Positions 7,004-8,117 of a DNA stretch of 8,117 nt are shown piece by piece. A program made the translations under genes and the position numbers. Source of the stretch: Planctomycetota bacterium (GTDB taxonomy: Bacteria; Planctomycetota; UBA1135; UBA2386); the NCBI GenBank assembly GCA_003235605.1, contig QJVU01000639.1:1-8117 (forward strand). Reading direction: 5' to 3'. The notes under the pieces were generated by a model, which made no database searches, had not been told where the DNA came from, and was given only the letters and a program-made list of their open reading frames with translations. Every line of letters begins with the position of its first letter. The first letter of the stretch is position 1.

Positions 7004-7777
7004 ATGCTGGCACTCCCGACAAGTTGGAAGGACTGGCTGGAGGTCCTGATCCTCGCGGTCGGCATCTACCTGATCCTGCGCTTCCTGCGCGAGACCAGGG
7101 GCTCCGGGGTCGTGCGTGGCCTGTCGCTGATCATCATCTTCGGCGGCATGGCGTTCTTGCTGCTGATCGAGGTCCTGAACCTGGAGCACCTGCGGGTGTT
7201 CTTCAACCTGCTGGTGGGCGCGACCCTGTTGGGGTTGATCATCGTGTTCCAGCCCGAGATCCGGAACGCCATCGTGCGCCTTGGCGAATCCCCGATCTTC
7301 GGCACGTTCCTCCGCCGCGAGGTCAAGACCACCCAACGCCTTCTGCGCTCGGTGGCGCGCCTCAGCCGGGACCGGATCGGTGCCCTGATCGCCCTGGAAC
7401 GGGATGGCTCCCTCAGCCCCCTGGCCGAGACCGGGATCACGATCGACGCCGAGCTGAACTCCTACCTGATCGAGTCGATCTTCTACCCGGGCTCCGCGCT
7501 CCACGACGGCGCGGTGATCATTCGGGATGACCGCATCGTTGCTGCCTCCTGCCTGCTGCCCCTGAGCCAGAACCCGGACGTGGACAAGCGCCTGGGCACC
7601 AGGCACCGAGCCGCGCTGGGCTTGTCGGAGGAGACGGATGCGTTCGCGATCGTGGTCTCCGAGGAAACCGGCAAGGTGTCGGCCGCCGTGGCCGGCAGGC
7701 TGCACCATGGCCTGAAGCTGGAAGAGCTCGAGAAGCTCATCGAGGATACCCTGGTAGCAGAAAGGAGGCGGCGGTGA
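7004..7777 (+). CDS. cdaA: Diadenylate cyclase CdaA (c-di-AMP synthase)
   Basis: A 257-residue membrane enzyme making cyclic di-AMP from two ATP. Three hydrophobic segments fill the N-terminus (about 10-28, 36-57, 65-83), followed by a short linker and the DAC (DisA_N) domain at about 100-235. The catalytic motifs are intact: DGA at 168-170 within ALHDGAVIIRDDRIVAASCL, and GTRHRAA at 198-204, the RHR motif. This three-TM plus DAC layout is that of CdaA (YbbP, B. subtilis about 273 residues), not DisA or CdaS. The start ATG is two bases after the folP stop; AGAGGA at 6986-6991 is a possible ribosome site about 12 nt upstream. It is followed, with GTGA overlap, by its usual partner cdaR. C-di-AMP commonly controls potassium and osmolyte balance and cell-wall homeostasis; nothing here shows which effector is used. 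Confidence 0.94.
   Translation: MLALPTSWKDWLEVLILAVGIYLILRFLRETRGSGVVRGLSLIIIFGGMAFLLLIEVLNLEHLRVFFNLLVGATLLGLIIVFQPEIRNAIVRLGESPIFGTFLRREVKTTQRLLRSVARLSRDRIGALIALERDGSLSPLAETGITIDAELNSYLIESIFYPGSALHDGAVIIRDDRIVAASCLLPLSQNPDVDKRLGTRHRAALGLSEETDAFAIVVSEETGKVSAAVAGRLHHGLKLEELEKLIEDTLVAERRRR
7761..7768 (+). promoter_or_regulatory. Strong Shine-Dalgarno site for cdaR
   Basis: AAAGGAGG within the last codons of cdaA, 5 nt before the GTG at 7774, is the best ribosome binding site in the window. It fixes the cdaR start at the GTG that overlaps the cdaA stop. Confidence 0.8.
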
Positions 7778-8117
7778 GCACCCGCAGAAAGCAAGGACGT
7801 CCGGACAACATCCTGGGATGGCTGTTTGCCGACCCGTGGCGGAAGCTCGGGGCCATCGTGCTGGCGCTGGTGTCATGGGAGTACCTGGACAAGCGCGTCA
7901 ATGCCGACCACACGAGCACACTGGAGATCCGTCTGCCGGGAGAGGTCAGGGGCACCAACTACGTTCAGATCGACATCGACCCCAAGGAGTACACACTCAC
8001 CTCGGAGGACGTCCTGAGCGCGGACGACAACAAGCCCGTCCAGCAGGTCAAGATCGAGATGAAGGGCGAGAAGGCCACCATCGATCGGATGAGGGGCAAC
8101 CTGGAACTGTTCTACCG
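7774..8117 (+). CDS. cdaR: CdaR-like YbbR-domain protein, N-terminal part (runs off window end)
   Basis: The first 114 codons are open to the window edge. GTG 7774 overlaps the cdaA TGA at 7775-7777 (GTGA), so the two are translationally coupled. The N-terminus is basic (MSTRRKQGRP), followed by one membrane anchor at about 24-38 (RKLGAIVLALVSWEYL), the signature arrangement of CdaR: a short cytoplasmic tail, one TM, then YbbR repeats outside. The rest (LEIRLPGEVRG, then QQVKIEMKGEKATIDRM) fits the first YbbR repeat, where a strand leading to a 'v.v.G' turn is typical. CdaR binds and modulates CdaA in Firmicutes. Neighbourhood and topology carry much of this call, because YbbR repeats are weakly conserved and the gene is truncated by the window. 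The usual next gene in both Firmicute and proteobacterial layouts is glmM. Confidence 0.82.
   Translation, partial: MSTRRKQGRPDNILGWLFADPWRKLGAIVLALVSWEYLDKRVNADHTSTLEIRLPGEVRGTNYVQIDIDPKEYTLTSEDVLSADDNKPVQQVKIEMKGEKATIDRMRGNLELFY

Noticed and set aside
6344..7876. 510-codon open frame on the minus strand opposite folP, cdaA and cdaR
   Set aside because: It lies antisense to three well-supported genes, shows no motif, is rich in Arg/Ser/Gln, and spans their boundaries, as expected for a composition artefact.
1..8117. Mobile element, CRISPR, tRNA or defence system
   Set aside because: Both strands were read for inverted terminal repeats, regularly spaced repeats, tRNA-like cloverleafs and nuclease or transposase motifs; none was seen, and coding is nearly continuous housekeeping sequence.

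Overview
The window is a GC-rich, densely packed stretch of bacterial chromosome with every supported gene on the + strand. Gene content and protein style suggest a Gram-negative, diderm organism. I favour Planctomycetota: an LptE-type lipoprotein of the short 'IRTV...NETFR' kind, a BamD-like TPR lipoprotein, and an FtsH with a much enlarged periplasmic domain next to folP. This taxonomic call is inference from family resemblance and has not been searched.

Layout: (1) the last 60 codons of a GGDEF (diguanylate cyclase) protein, then a 124-nt gap with the strong ribosome binding site of the next gene. (2) A CNNM/CorC-type CBS-domain membrane protein whose transmembrane half lacks several residues conserved in Mg2+-transporting relatives. 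(3) A 536-codon ORF that reads as RecO followed, with no stop codon, by a lipoprotein signal sequence and a BamD-like TPR domain. (4) An LptE-like lipoprotein. (5) FtsH, the membrane AAA+ zinc protease. (6) FolP, dihydropteroate synthase, starting at a GTG inside the end of ftsH. (7) CdaA, diadenylate cyclase. (8) The start of CdaR, a YbbR-domain regulator, which runs off the window end.

From the corC-like gene on, genes overlap or lie within 2 to 32 nt of each other (ATGA, GTGA, 26-bp overlap), so this looks like one co-transcribed unit. It combines envelope assembly (BamD-like, LptE), membrane protein quality control (FtsH), DNA repair (RecO), folate synthesis (FolP) and c-di-AMP signalling (CdaA/CdaR). 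The ftsH-folP pair is the proteobacterial arrangement and cdaA-cdaR is the Firmicute one. Both usually lead to glmM, which is therefore a reasonable guess for the gene beyond the window.

Most of the window is housekeeping. The items that stand out are the in-frame RecO/BamD-like junction, a 14-bp tandem duplication at the corC/recO boundary that creates a four-codon minicistron, the degenerate CNNM membrane domain, and unusual residues in FolP loops. I see no mobile element, CRISPR array, tRNA, rRNA or defence system.
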